A model generated the notes under the pieces. The model saw nothing but the letters and a program-made list of their open reading frames with translations, was not told the DNA's origin and did not search any database. The position numbers and the translations under genes are program-made. Positions 7,299 to 14,370 of a stretch of 64,000 nt of DNA are shown here, piece by piece; position 1 is the stretch's first letter, and each line of letters begins with the position of its first letter. Where the stretch lies: NCBI RefSeq assembly GCF_000413475.1, contig NZ_ATFK01000006.1:124001-188000 (forward strand), given 5' to 3'. The DNA comes from Streptococcus intermedius SK54 = ATCC 27335. GTDB lineage: Bacteria > Bacillota > Bacilli > Lactobacillales > Streptococcaceae.

Positions 7299-7923
7299 TC
7301 AACTCCTTTCTTTTGGTCTGAATACCATGGTTCTGATATCCTGATAGCTCATGCCTAGGTTAATTATAGCGATAACCATATCTTCTAAGGCTTGATATTT
7401 AACCAGTTCCTCACTGGTTAGACTGTCAATGCCAGTAGCACCACCACGCGCTGCCACCAGTTGTTTTTTATTCATGCCGCTAGTGCCTTTTAGCAAAAGA
7501 TTTGTGATGGTGCTATGCGGATGCTTCGGAGCTTCTTTCCAGCTTTCTATGCTGTCGTGCAAAGTCTTGCGCTTTGGCTTTTCTAGAGCACACTGAAGCT
7601 TAAACTGAGTTAGCTCGTCCCGCATTTCAAAGAATGCTTTGACTAGGTTTTCTTTGAAGTTAGCCACTTGCTCGGTATTCTTTAAGAACGTAATCAGCAA
7701 GGTTGCCTGTTGCTCGTTCAGAATATAATCTTTGTCCACTCTCTGAAGCTTGGATTTTAAATCCAACCTTTCCGAACCGTTCAAAGCGTTCAAGGTTCTT
7801 TCTGATTGTCCGTGTAATTGTGTGATGTTGTACCTCTGCACATTCCGCAACGATACTGCTCAATGTATACGGCTCTTTCTTGCCGTCCATGTATACTAGG
7901 TTCATTAGTTTCCTGTCTTTCAT
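7299..7923 (-). pseudogene. Rha/Phage_pRha-type regulatory gene, frameshifted
   Basis: Reading from ATG 7923, the first frame gives a Rha-type N-terminal domain (VYMDGKKEPYTLSSIVAECA, HHTITRTIRKNLERFERFGK, GFKIQASESGQ). The expected continuation (DYILNEQQATLLITFLKNTE, LVKAFFEMRDELTQF) lies in the other frame, followed by a C-terminal domain to 7299. The switch needed is between about 7715 and 7745. The local sequence is not a classical slippery heptamer, so I read this as a frameshift mutation or sequencing error. Intact relatives are phage regulators that affect lysis/lysogeny in the host. Confidence 0.7.
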
Positions 7924-7946
7924 CTTTACTTTTGCATACTTTTGTT

Positions 7947-8144
7947 TTAAAAAAATATATCTTCAATGGTAATATTGGGAAATAATGGGAGCAACAACTT
8001 TTTAAAAGCCATTTTTTCAGAATCAGTGAATGAGTAACGACCGACTTCTTTGTTATGGTATGTCTGCTTTGTCATTCCTAATTTTTCTCCTAGCTCTTTT
8101 TGAGTTAAGCTCAACATATTTCTATATCCTCGGATTTTATTCAT
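7947..8144 (-). CDS. Cro-like HTH regulator
   Basis: A 65-residue single-domain HTH_3 protein: RGYRNMLSLTQKELGEKLGM, TKQTYHNKEVGRYSF, and a hydrophobic end. Size, family and divergent placement against the CI-like gene at 8260 identify it as the Cro-like early regulator of the island. Its promoter (TTGACT-17-TATAAT on the minus strand) and that of the repressor share near-symmetrical sequences between the genes. Confidence 0.8.
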   Translation of the reverse strand: MNKIRGYRNMLSLTQKELGEKLGMTKQTYHNKEVGRYSFTDSEKMAFKKLLLPLFPNITIEDIFF

Positions 8145-8156
8145 GTATCCACCCCC

Positions 8157-8241
8157 TTTACTTTTGCATACTTCGATTATAACTATCTTTTTTTAAAAAG
8201 TCAATACTTTTCTTTACTTAATAATAAAAAATAGTTATAAT
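8157..8241. promoter_or_regulatory. Divergent cro/cI promoter-operator region
   Basis: Minus strand: TTGACT, 17-base spacer, TATAAT (8203 to 8176) for the Cro-like gene. Plus strand: TTTACT (8213-8218), 17-base spacer, TATAAT (8236-8241) for the repressor. The two -10 regions form an 11-bp inverted repeat, ATTATAACTAT at 8176-8186 and ATAGTTATAAT at 8231-8241. A 17-bp direct repeat, tttacttttgcatactt, at 8157-8173 recurs at 7925-7941, so each copy lies just before a leftward gene start. These are the expected lysogeny-switch operators. Confidence 0.75.
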
Positions 8242-8259
8242 TTAAAATGAGGTGAAAAA

Positions 8260-8883
8260 ATGGAAGTTAATAATATTGAAGTTGGAAACCGAATTAAGAG
8301 TATCAGGTTAGATCAAGGTGAGACAATGGAGGAATTTGGCAAAGTATTTAATACTAGTAAAGGAACTGTTAATAATTGGGAAAAAGGGCGCAATCTGCCT
8401 AATAAAGAAAACTTGCTAAAAATAGCAAGAATTGGTGGTATGACAGTGAGTCAGTTATTATATGGTGAGGCTGGAGGGAGTCATTATAACTGGGAAGCTG
8501 TAGAAGAACTTTTAAAAAAATTTTTTAATGGTGCCTCTATTGATAAACCAGCCTTACAAAGAACTCAAGCAGTTGTTGACAAAGCTTTCTTCTTAAATTT
8601 TGGTATAGAAGATATCGCTAATATCTATTTGTTCCAAAAAAACACATCTAAACCTTTGGAAAGTCTTGAGGACTTGCAAGATTATTTTGAACAAACAGCG
8701 GATGGATTATCAGTTTATTTAGAAGGCTCTACTGGGACAGAATTAATGGATTTAGAAATCCAGATAGCATTTTTAAACAGTTATGCATATAAAATCAAAA
8801 AGTACCTTGAAACTGGTGAATGGGCTTCTGATATCATTTCTAACATTAAGGAAAAATCTAGAAGAATAAGAGAAGATGACTAA
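8260..8883 (+). CDS. CI-like XRE-family repressor
   Basis: A 207-residue protein with an N-terminal HTH_3 domain (GNRIKSIRLDQGETMEEFGK, VFNTSKGTVNNWEKGRNLP) and a long C-terminal part with no visible LexA-type Ser/Lys protease motif. So it is probably not RecA-cleaved; derepression might use an antirepressor, as in phage-inducible islands. It starts 14 bp after its own -10 region plus a GAGGTG ribosome binding site. It is the first gene of the rightward arm and is followed by the cargo genes. Confidence 0.78.
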   Translation: MEVNNIEVGNRIKSIRLDQGETMEEFGKVFNTSKGTVNNWEKGRNLPNKENLLKIARIGGMTVSQLLYGEAGGSHYNWEAVEELLKKFFNGASIDKPALQRTQAVVDKAFFLNFGIEDIANIYLFQKNTSKPLESLEDLQDYFEQTADGLSVYLEGSTGTELMDLEIQIAFLNSYAYKIKKYLETGEWASDIISNIKEKSRRIREDD

Positions 8884-8918
8884 CCTCTTAACTTCAGTAT
8901 CTATAGAAAGGGAAGTAG

Positions 8919-9353
8919 ATGGAACCTGCTGAATATCTAAAATCTAGACTGGATAATCAAATTGATTGGTATGACACAAAAAGTCAACACCATCAAAAAT
9001 GGTTTAAAATTTTAAAATATACAGAAGTGCTGATGGGCTTCTTAATTCCTCTATTAGCAATTTGCAAGCCAATAAAATTTGAACTTTGGTCTGCTGTATT
9101 TGCTGGTTCAATGTTGCTTTGTGAAAGCTTTATATCTATATCAAAGCATCATGATAATTGGATTGATTATCGTAGAACAACCGAATCTTTAAAACATGAA
9201 AAATATATGTTTTTAACAGGTACGGGGGTTTATAAAAACGAAAAAGATAGTTTCGCCTTACTTGTTGAACGTTGTGAAACTATTATCTCTAGCGAAAATA
9301 TAAATTGGGCTAACTTGCAAACGGACACTATTCAACGAAAGGAAAAACAATGA
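8919..9353 (+). CDS. DUF4231/SLATT-type two-transmembrane protein, likely defence effector
   Basis: The 144-residue protein has a soluble start (LKSRLDNQIDWYDTKSQHHQ), two transmembrane helices at about residues 36-50 and 57-74 (VLMGFLIPLLAI and SAVFAGSMLLCESFISI), then NWIDYRRTTESLKHEKYMFL. That is the DUF4231/SLATT layout. SLATT proteins were proposed as pore-forming effectors in nucleotide-signalling conflict systems. Its stop overlaps the start of the TIR-like gene by ATGA, so the two form a coupled unit. I infer a membrane-damage effector activated by the TIR product; the activity is not shown by sequence. Confidence 0.72.
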   Translation: MEPAEYLKSRLDNQIDWYDTKSQHHQKWFKILKYTEVLMGFLIPLLAICKPIKFELWSAVFAGSMLLCESFISISKHHDNWIDYRRTTESLKHEKYMFLTGTGVYKNEKDSFALLVERCETIISSENINWANLQTDTIQRKEKQ

Positions 9354-9943
9354 GCGCGCATAGATGTTTTATATCTTTTAAAACTCATGACATGGAGTTC
9401 AAAAAATACATACAGGAAAATTTAGACGTGGATATGATTGACAAATCTCTAAACGAACCAATAGATTCTCAAGACGAAGACTATATAATGAGAAGAATAA
9501 GAGAAGACTATCTAAAAGATTCGACAGTCACTATTCATTTAATCGGCTCCAAAAGTGCTGAGAACAGTTTTATGCAAAATCAAAATTACATCAAAAGAGA
9601 ATTACAGGCCTCACTATCAAATACTTCAGCAGGTAAAAGAAGTGGAATTTTAGGAGTAGTTCTACCTTCGATGTATGATCGTATTTATAGAGGAGAGCAG
9701 GCATGTTTTACTTGTTATAAAAATCATGATGTAGTCAAAATTAATGAAGATACTACTGTTAAAGAGTTTAGTTATAATTTTTATCTCCCTCTTGACAATG
9801 ACAAACATGTATGGAGCGAAGAAGATCGGTATTGTATATTAGTTAAATGGGATGATTTTAAAAAGAATCCAAATAGATACATTGATCAAGCTTTTGATAA
9901 AAGGTCGTCTGATATTGTCAAAAAAATAAAGGTTAGACCTTAA
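9350..9943 (+). CDS. TIR-like (DUF1863/ThsB-type) protein, likely defence sensor or enzyme
   Basis: The 197-residue protein begins HRCFISFKTHDMEF, the strand-A pattern of DUF1863 TIR-like domains, followed by STVTIHLIGSKSAENS and NYIKRELQASLS, where E84 matches the position of the TIR catalytic glutamate, then GILGVVLP. ThsB of Thoeris has the same family features. Such proteins make an NAD-derived signal on infection. Here the partner is a two-transmembrane DUF4231/SLATT protein rather than ThsA. GAAAGGAAAAAC precedes the overlapping ATG. Similarity is by motif only. Confidence 0.75.
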   Translation: MSAHRCFISFKTHDMEFKKYIQENLDVDMIDKSLNEPIDSQDEDYIMRRIREDYLKDSTVTIHLIGSKSAENSFMQNQNYIKRELQASLSNTSAGKRSGILGVVLPSMYDRIYRGEQACFTCYKNHDVVKINEDTTVKEFSYNFYLPLDNDKHVWSEEDRYCILVKWDDFKKNPNRYIDQAFDKRSSDIVKKIKVRP

Positions 9944-9955
9944 AGATCTAACCTC
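9929..9955. terminator. Hairpin after the TIR-like gene
   Basis: GGTTAGA and TCTAACC form a 7-bp stem overlapping the stop of the TIR-like gene and the end of the opposite small gene. The T-run is poor on both strands, so termination is only likely. Confidence 0.45.
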
Positions 9956-10136
9956 AAATAATTTCATAAGTTTTCTCAAAAATATCTGGTTTGACAGGGT
10001 ATTTTTCACCATCTACGCCTGTGACAATCCAATCTCCCGGAGAAGCCTTCATGACTCCTTCCAAAGTGTCAATATACATTTCTGTATCAATTCGAATAGC
10101 ATCTACTATCACAGGAACCTTACGAACTTTAACCAT
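9954..10136 (-). CDS. Small phage-type protein with PGDWIV motif
   Basis: Sixty residues from ATG 10136, which follows AGGAGGAGGAAGC: MVKVRKVPVIVDAIRIDTEM, GVMKASPGDWIVTGVDGEKY, PVKPDIFEKTYEII. The PGDWIVTGVxGExYPxKPDIFxxTY pattern recurs in many small phage-encoded proteins of unknown function. It lies on the opposite strand to the surrounding cargo, so it is a separate unit. Function unknown. Confidence 0.7.
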   Translation of the reverse strand: MVKVRKVPVIVDAIRIDTEMYIDTLEGVMKASPGDWIVTGVDGEKYPVKPDIFEKTYEII

Positions 10137-10289
10137 GCTTCCTCCTCCTGACTTTTTCATTATTATAGCATAAAAATCAGTATTTCCAAAATGGGAACAA
10201 CTGAGAATCTCCATTAGTATGGGGCTTAAATTTTGATAGTGTATTTTCTCGGCGTTCGCTCGGAGCTCAGCAAGTCATCAACGACTACT

Positions 10290-10511
10290 AAATTTCCCAA
10301 CGTTGGGAAATTCAAAAAGCGACGATGTTGTCGCATATCAAAAACCATTTGTTAAATATTGCAACGTTGCAATATTTGGCAATTCTCTTTTTTAAAATCG
10401 TTCAACGTTGAACGATTTAGAAGAGCGACGATTAGATGTAGGGCAGTAGTTCCTAAATGTCGTAACGTTTCGACATTTGGACCATTATAGCTTATCCAAC
10501 TGTTGGACAAG
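10290..10511. repeat. Array of five palindromes with divergent arms in the 10137-10571 intergenic region
   Basis: Four 24-bp palindromes at 10290-10313, 10354-10377, 10395-10418 and 10455-10478 share outer AAAT/ATTT and a central AAC|GTT. Their inner arm bases differ completely (ttccc, attgc, cgttc, gtcgt), yet each is matched on its own opposite arm. Two are perfect and two have one mismatch. A fifth at 10491-10511 has arms cttatccaac/gttggacaag around one base. Between them AGCGACGAT occurs twice (10318, 10424), the first inside a small GCGAC/GTCGC hairpin. No gene overlaps the array. Its role is unknown. Confidence 0.85.
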
Positions 10512-10571
10512 TCTATTTATTTTAATTCTTGCAGATTTTGCACAAACTTGATAACACAGAAAGGAAACCGC

Positions 10572-11240
10572 ATGACCTATAAACAAGAATACCTGGATGA
10601 TATTCTAGTCCGCATGGCCTACCATTCCAGCGGGATTGAGGGAAACACTATATCTCTTCCTGAAACAGTCAGTATCATCTTAGAAAGTACCTTACCTGGT
10701 AAACATAAGAGTATTAGAGAATTTTACGAGATAGAAAACCATAAACAAGTTTTTTCTTTGCTGCTGGATAGCTTAGCTAATAATGCCCCTTTAACTCTGG
10801 GGCTAGTGCAAGACTTCCACGCGCTATTGACAGACCGCCTGCAGCATGATAGAGGGCAATTCAAAACTGTTCAAAATGCCATTATAGGGGCTGAGTTTAA
10901 GACGGCTTCACCGGAAGAAACACCTTTTTTGATGACCCAATGGGTAGATAACACTGTCTACAGGTTGGATATGTCAAAGAGCGAGCGCGAGATAATAGAA
11001 ATACTAGCTGATACTCATATTCAGTTTGAACGTATTCACCCCTTTAGTGATGGTAACGGACGAACTGGCCGCCTTGTCCTGATGTACTTAGCTATGAGGT
11101 ATCTAAGTGCTCCGGTTATTATTAGCAAGGACGATAGAGCCCAATACATGGAGTTTCTAGCTGCTCAAAATATCCAAAATTTGGCTGACTTATTGCAGCA
11201 GTCACTAGATGCTGAAAAAAAGAGAATGAGCCAGTTTTAA
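10572..11240 (+). CDS. Class II Fic-domain protein
   Basis: About 222 residues. The Fic active-site motif HPFSDGNGRTGR starts at H156. An N-terminal inhibitory motif SSGIEGN (S19 to G24, S-x3-E-G) marks a class II Fic enzyme whose own helix blocks ATP binding until relieved. Fic proteins AMPylate target proteins and some act as toxins. I place the start at ATG 10572 because AGAAAGGAAACCGC precedes it. It lies among defence-type cargo, which suggests abortive infection or dormancy control, but no target can be read from sequence. Confidence 0.88.
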   Translation: MTYKQEYLDDILVRMAYHSSGIEGNTISLPETVSIILESTLPGKHKSIREFYEIENHKQVFSLLLDSLANNAPLTLGLVQDFHALLTDRLQHDRGQFKTVQNAIIGAEFKTASPEETPFLMTQWVDNTVYRLDMSKSEREIIEILADTHIQFERIHPFSDGNGRTGRLVLMYLAMRYLSAPVIISKDDRAQYMEFLAAQNIQNLADLLQQSLDAEKKRMSQF

Positions 11241-11343
11241 TGCTGGACTGCTTTTGTTATAAAAATAAATTAAAACAACCACCGACGAAGTCATGATACA
11301 AGCTAAGTATCTGAAATTCGCTGGTGAGTTTTGGGAGGATTTT

Positions 11344-11763
11344 ATGGTGTCATACAAATTAAAAGAGAATTTATTTCAAGAAAAAATCGCTACTGTAAGA
11401 ATTGCGCATCAAGGTTCAGACTCTCTTTTGCAGACGGCTAATACTATTGATTTCTTGCCTGCTAATCTACAACTATACGTAGAAGTGGATTTTTTTAACA
11501 TACATAGTGATCGTGACTACACTCTGATAGTAAACTTAATAAAGAAAAATCTAGATGCTATACCAGCTTACACAACGAGAGTTAATATCCCGGCACGCCA
11601 TCTTACTTATAAAATGGGGGAATTAGGTAAAACTCAGGGAAATTTTGATTTCAACATTGTCATAGAAGAAGAGGGGGATTACGTTTTTTATTTCTCTTTC
11701 AATGATGAAAATAATCAGAGTCTTGATACATATTATCAATACATCAGTATCATTAAGGAGTAG
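11344..11763 (+). CDS. Unknown beta-rich protein paired with the Abi gene
   Basis: About 139 residues from ATG 11344 (GGGAGG six bases upstream): MVSYKLKENLFQEKIATVRI, LPANLQLYVEVDFFNI, ending YVFYFSFNDENNQSLDTYYQ. The alternating hydrophobic pattern suggests a beta-sandwich. I do not recognise a family with certainty. Its stop is 2 bp before the start of the Abi_2 gene, whose ribosome binding site (AAGGAG) lies in its last codons, so the pair is cotranscribed. It could be a sensor, chaperone or antitoxin for the Abi protein. Confidence 0.6.
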   Translation: MVSYKLKENLFQEKIATVRIAHQGSDSLLQTANTIDFLPANLQLYVEVDFFNIHSDRDYTLIVNLIKKNLDAIPAYTTRVNIPARHLTYKMGELGKTQGNFDFNIVIEEEGDYVFYFSFNDENNQSLDTYYQYISIIKE

Positions 11764-11765
11764 TC

Positions 11766-12821
11766 ATGGCGAGTACATCAAATATAAACTTAGGGGGCAC
11801 TAGCAAAGTTACTCAACTCCATTCAAACTCTCGAAAAAATGCTAAAAAGGGGAAATCTATTGACTCTCTCATGCGTCACATAAGAGATAAACATAAAATA
11901 ACCATATCAGGCAGTGCTCAGAAGAGAAAATTGCGTAATATCGGATACTATCATGGCTATAAAGCGTATAAGTTTGTAAAAGAACAATCACGGCCACTTA
12001 ATATACAAGATTTTAATGAAATAAAGGATATATATGATTTAGATAGCAAGTTAAAGGCTTTATTATATCCAGAAGTAATGAAGTTTGAAACAGCAATCAG
12101 TAATTATACTCTTGAAACAATTGTTAACAATAATCAAATAGATCTAAGTTTTATTTTTAAAAATAAACTTAATCATTATAACGACTTCCCACAAAGTTCG
12201 AAGAGTTATGTCACTGAAATGGAGAACCACCTTCAATTGAAAAGTAGATTGGAAGCACGCATCTCGGATATGTATAGAAATAGTGTCATACTAAAACACT
12301 ACCTGCACAAAAATAAACCTATTCCAATTTGGGCTATTTTCGAGCATATAACACTAGGAGATTTAGGGGCTATTGTTTCAAGATTAAACAATGACAATAG
12401 AGAGTACTTGCTAAAATCTCTAGATATATATGATCTCAGCTTAGATACAAAGAAAGAAATACTTGCTAAACACATTTTTATTATCAAGGAACTACGAAAT
12501 GCTGTAGCGCATAATAGTGTCGTATTCGATTGTCGCTTTCAATCTACAAAAACCAAAAAAGGACCTTTAATTTTTCTTGAAAAATATACTGGATTATCAA
12601 ATATCACCTTTACTACCATTACGGATTATATTTCTTTGCTTGTTTTTTATCTTACAAAATTACATTTCACTAATACTGAGATAAAAGCATTTTTAATAAA
12701 CTATGAACGTCTGATACAAGAATATAGCAATAAAATAAAGCCGACCAATATGACTATGATTTTTGGGAGTGATTTGCAACAGAAGATAGATGCTTTAAAA
12801 ACATTTGTTCAAAAAAAATAA
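11766..12821 (+). CDS. Abi_2 family (AbiD/AbiF-type) abortive infection protein
   Basis: The 351-residue protein carries the Abi_2 signature: KRKLRNIGYYHGYKAYKF, DFNEIKDIYDLDSKLKALLY, then GDLGAIVSRLNN and a HEPN-type motif R244-N-A-V-A-H249 (ELRNAVAHNSVVFD). AbiD and AbiF of Lactococcus abort phage growth, and HEPN domains of this type are usually RNases. A lysine-rich N-terminal extension of about 30 residues precedes the domain. It is coupled to the unknown gene upstream. I infer a phage-triggered toxic RNase. Confidence 0.82.
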   Translation: MASTSNINLGGTSKVTQLHSNSRKNAKKGKSIDSLMRHIRDKHKITISGSAQKRKLRNIGYYHGYKAYKFVKEQSRPLNIQDFNEIKDIYDLDSKLKALLYPEVMKFETAISNYTLETIVNNNQIDLSFIFKNKLNHYNDFPQSSKSYVTEMENHLQLKSRLEARISDMYRNSVILKHYLHKNKPIPIWAIFEHITLGDLGAIVSRLNNDNREYLLKSLDIYDLSLDTKKEILAKHIFIIKELRNAVAHNSVVFDCRFQSTKTKKGPLIFLEKYTGLSNITFTTITDYISLLVFYLTKLHFTNTEIKAFLINYERLIQEYSNKIKPTNMTMIFGSDLQQKIDALKTFVQKK

Positions 12822-12829
12822 ACTTTTAA

Positions 12830-12902
12830 TTGACAAATATATCCGAGAAGTGTATACTTAGAACATTAATTGCGGTAGTTCTTTTCGGAGGCTACCTTTT
12901 TT
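12830..12902 (+). ncRNA. Candidate very short RNA: strong promoter followed at once by a terminator
   Basis: TTGACA (12830-12835), a 17-base spacer and TATACT (12853-12858) form a near-consensus promoter. Only about 10 bases after the predicted start comes a hairpin (GGTAG 12874-12878, CTACC 12892-12896) and six Ts. A transcript of about 38-40 nt results. No reading frame fits in it. It may be a small RNA or a leader whose read-through feeds the integrase gene 230 bp further on. The rest of the 12822-13135 gap holds no gene. Confidence 0.5.
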
Positions 12903-13085
12903 GTACCTAAAATAAACTGTTTTTTCAGCCGCTTTTTGCCAGAAAAATAATATTCGTGCGTTAAAACGCAATATAAGCCCGTTTAAGCGCGTGTTTTCTT
13001 TTCTGGTACTTTGACCATCCAACTCATTAAAATTGAAAATAGAAGGGTTCTCATAACTCCTAGCATGATTTAAACCTGATTCAAT

Positions 13086-13116
13086 CTAAAACCTTTTTAA
13101 TAATAGCTTGCCTGCT
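13086..13116 (+). repeat. Interspersed direct repeat (copy 2) upstream of the integrase
   Basis: Matches 6502-6532 over 31 bp (ctaaaacc ... agcttgcctgct) with few differences. It ends about 20 bp before the integrase start. Its cttgcctgctga part also appears in inverse orientation at 1038-1049 near attL. Confidence 0.5.
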
Positions 13117-13135
13117 GATGGAGAGGTTTATCATC

Positions 13136-14281
13136 ATGAAAATAACAGAAATCAAAAAGAAAAACGGTGAGACTGTGTACCGTGCTAGTGTTTACCTAGG
13201 CATTGATCAGATAACGGGTAAGAAGGTCAAGACTAGTGTAACCGGGAGAACAAAAAAAGAGGTTAAGAGTAAAGCAAAGCATGCACAGCTTGACTTTAAA
13301 GCCAATGGATCAACAGTTAAGAAAGTAGTTGCAACAAAAATGTTTCGCGACTTGGCTAATTTATGGCTAGAAAGTTATAGGCTGACTGTCAAACCTCAAA
13401 CTTATAGTGGCACCGTTTCAAGGCTCAATTGTCACATTCTCCCTATTTTGGGAGATATGAAATTATCTAAAATATCAGTCAGTGACATTCAAGTTTTAAT
13501 CAATGACTTATCACTTCACTACATGAATTATAAAGCTGTCCGATCGATTATTCAAAAAATATTCCAATATGGGATATTGTTAGGAGTGGCAAGTAGCAAC
13601 CCTGCTAGGGAGATTATATTGCCACGTCAAAGGCCGAAAGAAAACGCTAAGGTTAAGTTTATAGAACCAGAAGACCTAAAGGCCTTTCTTGATAACATAG
13701 AAAAACGGCAGCATAGGCGTTATGGTTTGTATTTTGAGTATGTCCTGTATCATGTTCTGTTATCCACGGGAATCAGGATAGGAGAAGCCTGCGCTTTGGA
13801 ATGGGCAGATGTAGACCTAAAAAATGGTACAATAACCATCAACAAGACTTTTAACAAGGGCCTGAAGCTAATTAGCACTACAAAAACAAAATCAGGAAAT
13901 AGAACAATAAGCATTGACCGAAAAACAATAAACTTATTACGGCTTTATCAAGTCAGGCAAAGGCAGCTATTTCTGGAAGCGGGCGCGCGTGTTCCGTCTG
14001 TTGTATTTGCTACCCCTACAAGAGAATATTTTGATTTAGCAATTAGGCAAAATGCTTTAAATACTCGGTGCAAAGAAGCTGGAATACCACGGTTTACCTT
14101 CCATGCTTTCCGCCATACTCACGCTAGTTTATTGCTTAACGCTGGTATCAGCTATAAAGAATTACAATATAGGTTAGGACATTCTAATATTGCTATAACT
14201 CTGGATGTATATAGCCATTTGTCCAAGGACAAAGAAAAAGAGGCTGTTTCATATTACGAAAAAGCCATAAACAGCCTATAG
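13136..14281 (+). CDS. int: Tyrosine-recombinase integrase of the island
   Basis: A 381-residue phage-type integrase: N-terminal AP2-like arm-binding region (KKNGETVYRASVYLGID), SAM-like core-binding region, and a C-terminal catalytic domain with GIRIGEACALEW (first Arg), FHAFRHTHASLLL (His-x-x-Arg), GHSNIAITLDVYSHL (His and the tyrosine nucleophile). ATG 13136 is preferred to an upstream ATG because GGAGAGG precedes it at the right distance. It is 96 bp from the mutL start and in the same direction, so integrase transcription may be the main source of mutL mRNA while the island is integrated. Confidence 0.92.
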   Translation: MKITEIKKKNGETVYRASVYLGIDQITGKKVKTSVTGRTKKEVKSKAKHAQLDFKANGSTVKKVVATKMFRDLANLWLESYRLTVKPQTYSGTVSRLNCHILPILGDMKLSKISVSDIQVLINDLSLHYMNYKAVRSIIQKIFQYGILLGVASSNPAREIILPRQRPKENAKVKFIEPEDLKAFLDNIEKRQHRRYGLYFEYVLYHVLLSTGIRIGEACALEWADVDLKNGTITINKTFNKGLKLISTTKTKSGNRTISIDRKTINLLRLYQVRQRQLFLEAGARVPSVVFATPTREYFDLAIRQNALNTRCKEAGIPRFTFHAFRHTHASLLLNAGISYKELQYRLGHSNIAITLDVYSHLSKDKEKEAVSYYEKAINSL

Positions 14282-14302
14282 GTCCACAAAAAGGTGAACA
14301 AA
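14282..14302 (+). repeat. Direct repeat, candidate integrase arm site (right)
   Basis: Exact 21-bp copy of 983-1003, beginning the base after the integrase stop codon and 69 bp inside the attR core. See the left copy for the reading as an arm-type site. Confidence 0.65.
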
Positions 14303-14370
14303 TTTGAATTTTATTAAGTACGAACTTAACCAAAAGCCCGTTATATCAACGTTTAGAAAGGGTAAAAATT

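Noticed and set aside
7660..7850. Programmed -1 frameshifting in the Rha-type gene
   Set aside because: The shift needed is +1 (or -2), and the local heptamers do not fit X_XXY_YYZ.
10290..10478. Palindromes as a CRISPR array
   Set aside because: Repeats are palindromes with differing arms, spacing is irregular and no cas genes are present.
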